Shown here in pieces: positions 6,428 to 7,989 of a DNA stretch of 7,989 bases. The notes beneath the pieces were generated by a model. The model saw only the letters and a list, made by a program, of their open reading frames with translations. It had not been told where the DNA came from and did no database searches. The position numbers and the translations under genes are program-made. The stretch is from an uncultured Flavobacteriales bacterium (GTDB taxonomy: Bacteria > Bacteroidota > Bacteroidia > Flavobacteriales > BACL11): positions 1 through 7,989 of the forward strand of contig CAJXFN010000063.1 of assembly GCA_913052655.1 (NCBI GenBank), in the 5' to 3' direction. Within the stretch, counting starts at the first letter, position 1. Each line of letters begins with the position of its first letter.

Positions 6428-7541
6428 TATTTTGTTTTTTGTAATTTCTTCTCTTGTTTTTATTTCTTGTTTTTTTATTTTTCTTATCAAACCTATTTAT
6501 ATTATCTTGTCCGACAACATTTTTGAAACCTACTTTGTTTGCTTCCTTATCCAATATGAAATCTTCTAAAGATAGTGGTTTTTTACCGTTTTTGTTGTCT
6601 GCAATTATTTGAACAACTTGTTTCAATGAAAGTTCAAAAATTCCTGGTTCCCTAGTTTTATAAACATAGCTTAGTTTCTTTTTAAAAACATCTATCTTTA
6701 TTTGTTTGGCATCACCCTTTTCAGTTTTTAGAATTTGTTTAGATTTTGGAAAATGCTTTAGTGAGTCTAGGTAAGAGTCGAGCTCAAAGTTTAAACAACA
6801 TTTTAATTTTCCACACTGGCCTGAAATCTTTTGTGGGTTTATAGACAGTTGTTGATATCTCGCGGAGGAAGTTGAAACAGGGGGAAAGTCTGTCATCCAT
6901 GTTGAACAACAAAGCTCTCTTCCACAGCTGCCAATTCCACCAATCTTAGCCGCCTCTTGCCTTGCTCCTATTTGGCGCATTTCTATTTTGATTTTAAATT
7001 GTCTTGAGTATTTTTTTATCAACTCCCTAAAATCTACGCGATTTTCAGCTATATAATAAAATACGGCTTTAGTGTTGTCTCCTTGAAACTCGACATCTGA
7101 AAGTTTCATATCAAGCTTAAGCTCTTGTATTATTCTTTTTGCTTTTTCAAGAACTAAATCTTCTTTTTCAACTGCCTCTTTCCATGTTTTTATGTCTTTC
7201 TCTGTAGCCAGTCGATACACTTTTTTTAATGGTGTTTTTTGTGTATCAATTTTTTTCCTTGCCATTTGCATGGCAACTAAATCTCCAATAATTGTTATTT
7301 TCCCAATATCATGACCTGATTTTTCTCCCTCTACAGCTATAAAATCACCCTTTTTAAGCTTAAGGTTTTCGGTGTTGAAATAAAAACCCTTTCTATCTCC
7401 TTTAAATTGAACCTCGATCAATTGCTGGTGGTTGGAGTTTTTAGAATCTATTTGATACAACCAGTCAAAAACAGAACTTACCCCGCAACCCCTGTTTTCA
7501 GATACTTCACATGTACTACAATCTCCTGTTCCGCAACTCAT
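6417..7541 (-). CDS. ricT: PSP1-domain protein, RicT (YaaT) family
   Basis: In Bacillus subtilis RicT (YaaT) joins RicA and RicF in an Fe-S cluster complex that helps RNase Y mature transcripts and affects sporulation and competence. The role in Bacteroidota is not established as far as I know. The protein has 374 residues. It begins with a cysteine-rich segment (C3, C8, C11, C19) before VFDWLYQI. The PSP1 core follows, including LKKGDFIAVEGEKSGHDIG (62-80) and DVEFQGDNTKAVFYY (149-163). It then has FRELIKKYSRQFKIKIEMRQIG and two conserved cysteine motifs: GSCGRELCC (C206, C211, C212) and GQCGKLKCC (C243, C248, C249). Residues from about 350 to 374 form a very basic, probably disordered tail (KKNKKTRNKNKRR), which could bind nucleic acid. 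ATG 7541 overlaps the holB stop as ATGA, which fixes the start. The family call is strong; Fe-S binding here is inferred from the cysteines. Confidence 0.92.
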   Translation of the reverse strand: MSCGTGDCSTCEVSENRGCGVSSVFDWLYQIDSKNSNHQQLIEVQFKGDRKGFYFNTENLKLKKGDFIAVEGEKSGHDIGKITIIGDLVAMQMARKKIDTQKTPLKKVYRLATEKDIKTWKEAVEKEDLVLEKAKRIIQELKLDMKLSDVEFQGDNTKAVFYYIAENRVDFRELIKKYSRQFKIKIEMRQIGARQEAAKIGGIGSCGRELCCSTWMTDFPPVSTSSARYQQLSINPQKISGQCGKLKCCLNFELDSYLDSLKHFPKSKQILKTEKGDAKQIKIDVFKKKLSYVYKTREPGIFELSLKQVVQIIADNKNGKKPLSLEDFILDKEANKVGFKNVVGQDNINRFDKKNKKTRNKNKRRNYKKQNNEK

Positions 7542-7989
7542 TTTGTTTGTTGTTTATCGACAAATTTACGCTTTAGTTTTAAGTATTTTAACATTTTTAA
7601 AGAAATAGAATAAAATAAGATTTTTGCATTTGCGTTTCTTTTTAGGTGATAATATGATTTTTCAAGCTCACTCACAATCATAAAAATATTTTCTTTGTGA
7701 ATAAATTGGGCAAATTTTTCAATAAAATCCTGCTCTTTTTTGCTTACAACAGCCAGTTTTTGTGTAGAAAAATTAAACTGCAAACACTTTCTAATTATCT
7801 TAATTGAATAAGATATAAACAATAGTTGTTCTTGTTTATTTTTAAATGAAATTTCATTACACCATTTGACGGTTTTAATCAAATCTGTCTTGTATACAAT
7901 CCTCATCCACTCCACAAAATCTTCAAAAAAACATAGTTCATCTAATCCTTGCTGAATTAATTGTTTAATTCTCCCTAGGTTTCTACTGG
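7538..7989 (-). CDS. holB: DNA polymerase III delta' subunit, C-terminal part (5' end cut by window edge)
   Basis: Delta' is a clamp-loader subunit that helps load the beta sliding clamp onto DNA. Only the C-terminal 150 or so residues are visible. The frame is open to the right edge, with SRNLGRIKQLIQQGLDELCF before the FEDFVEWMR segment, so a GTG at 7915 is internal and not the start. The AAA+ ATPase-like module with its zinc site would lie outside the window. The visible part resembles the helical collar domain of Bacteroidota delta' proteins: WMRIVYKTDLIKTVKWCNEI, KQEQLLFISYSIKIIRKCL, KFAQFIHKENI, and the conserved YHLKRNANAKILFYSIS near the end. The TGA stop overlaps the ricT ATG by 4 nt (ATGA). 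The holB-ricT adjacency is also found in B. subtilis, which supports both calls. The identity rests on a divergent C-terminal domain plus context. Confidence 0.85.
   Translation of the reverse strand, partial: SRNLGRIKQLIQQGLDELCFFEDFVEWMRIVYKTDLIKTVKWCNEISFKNKQEQLLFISYSIKIIRKCLQFNFSTQKLAVVSKKEQDFIEKFAQFIHKENIFMIVSELEKSYYHLKRNANAKILFYSISLKMLKYLKLKRKFVDKQQTK

Noticed and set aside
7407..7613. 68-codon open frame on the plus strand opposite ricT and holB
   Set aside because: It is antisense to the conserved ricT N-terminus and the holB C-terminus, with no supporting motif.
7913..7915. GTG as the start of the last minus-strand gene
   Set aside because: The frame continues to the right edge with delta'-like sequence, so this is an internal valine codon.

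Overview
The window is AT-rich (about one third G+C by eye), densely packed chromosomal DNA from a member of the Bacteroidota, most likely a flavobacterium-type organism. The main evidence is a GldH gliding-motility lipoprotein gene, a GpsA with the Bacteroidota-style active-site segment (CHGLGYGDNFQAVL), a cysteine-rich RicT/PSP1 protein, and a PBP1A and HolB tail of the flavobacterial type. No mobile element, RNA gene, CRISPR array or obvious recent transfer was seen. These are housekeeping and envelope genes.

Layout: positions 1-2223 are on the plus strand and hold the 3' part of lysS (lysyl-tRNA synthetase, cut by the left edge) followed 4 nt later by gpsA (glycerol-3-phosphate dehydrogenase). 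Positions 2220-7989 are on the minus strand and hold six genes, in transcription order: holB (3' part only, cut by the right edge), ricT, gldH, a bifunctional class A penicillin-binding protein, scoA and scoB. The two blocks converge and overlap by 4 nt, a TTAA that supplies both stop codons.

The minus-strand genes overlap or abut at every junction: 4-nt ATGA for holB/ricT, 11 nt for ricT/gldH, 8 nt for gldH/PBP, a 2-nt gap for PBP/scoA, and 1-nt TAATG for scoA/scoB. They are therefore probably one co-transcribed, translationally coupled unit whose promoter lies outside the window. The unit mixes DNA replication (clamp-loader delta'), a predicted Fe-S RNA-processing regulator, a gliding lipoprotein, peptidoglycan synthesis and ketone-body/acetoacetate CoA transfer. 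The holB-ricT pairing is also known from Bacillus subtilis. The plus-strand pair links translation (LysRS) to phospholipid precursor supply (sn-glycerol 3-phosphate).

Only 6 nt of the 7989 are clearly non-coding, so no intergenic promoter or terminator can be assigned. I found no convincing novel system. The points most worth a second look are the gene compaction with the shared TTAA stop, a GC-rich hairpin-forming patch inside lysS, and the cysteine-rich RicT embedded in a replication/envelope operon.
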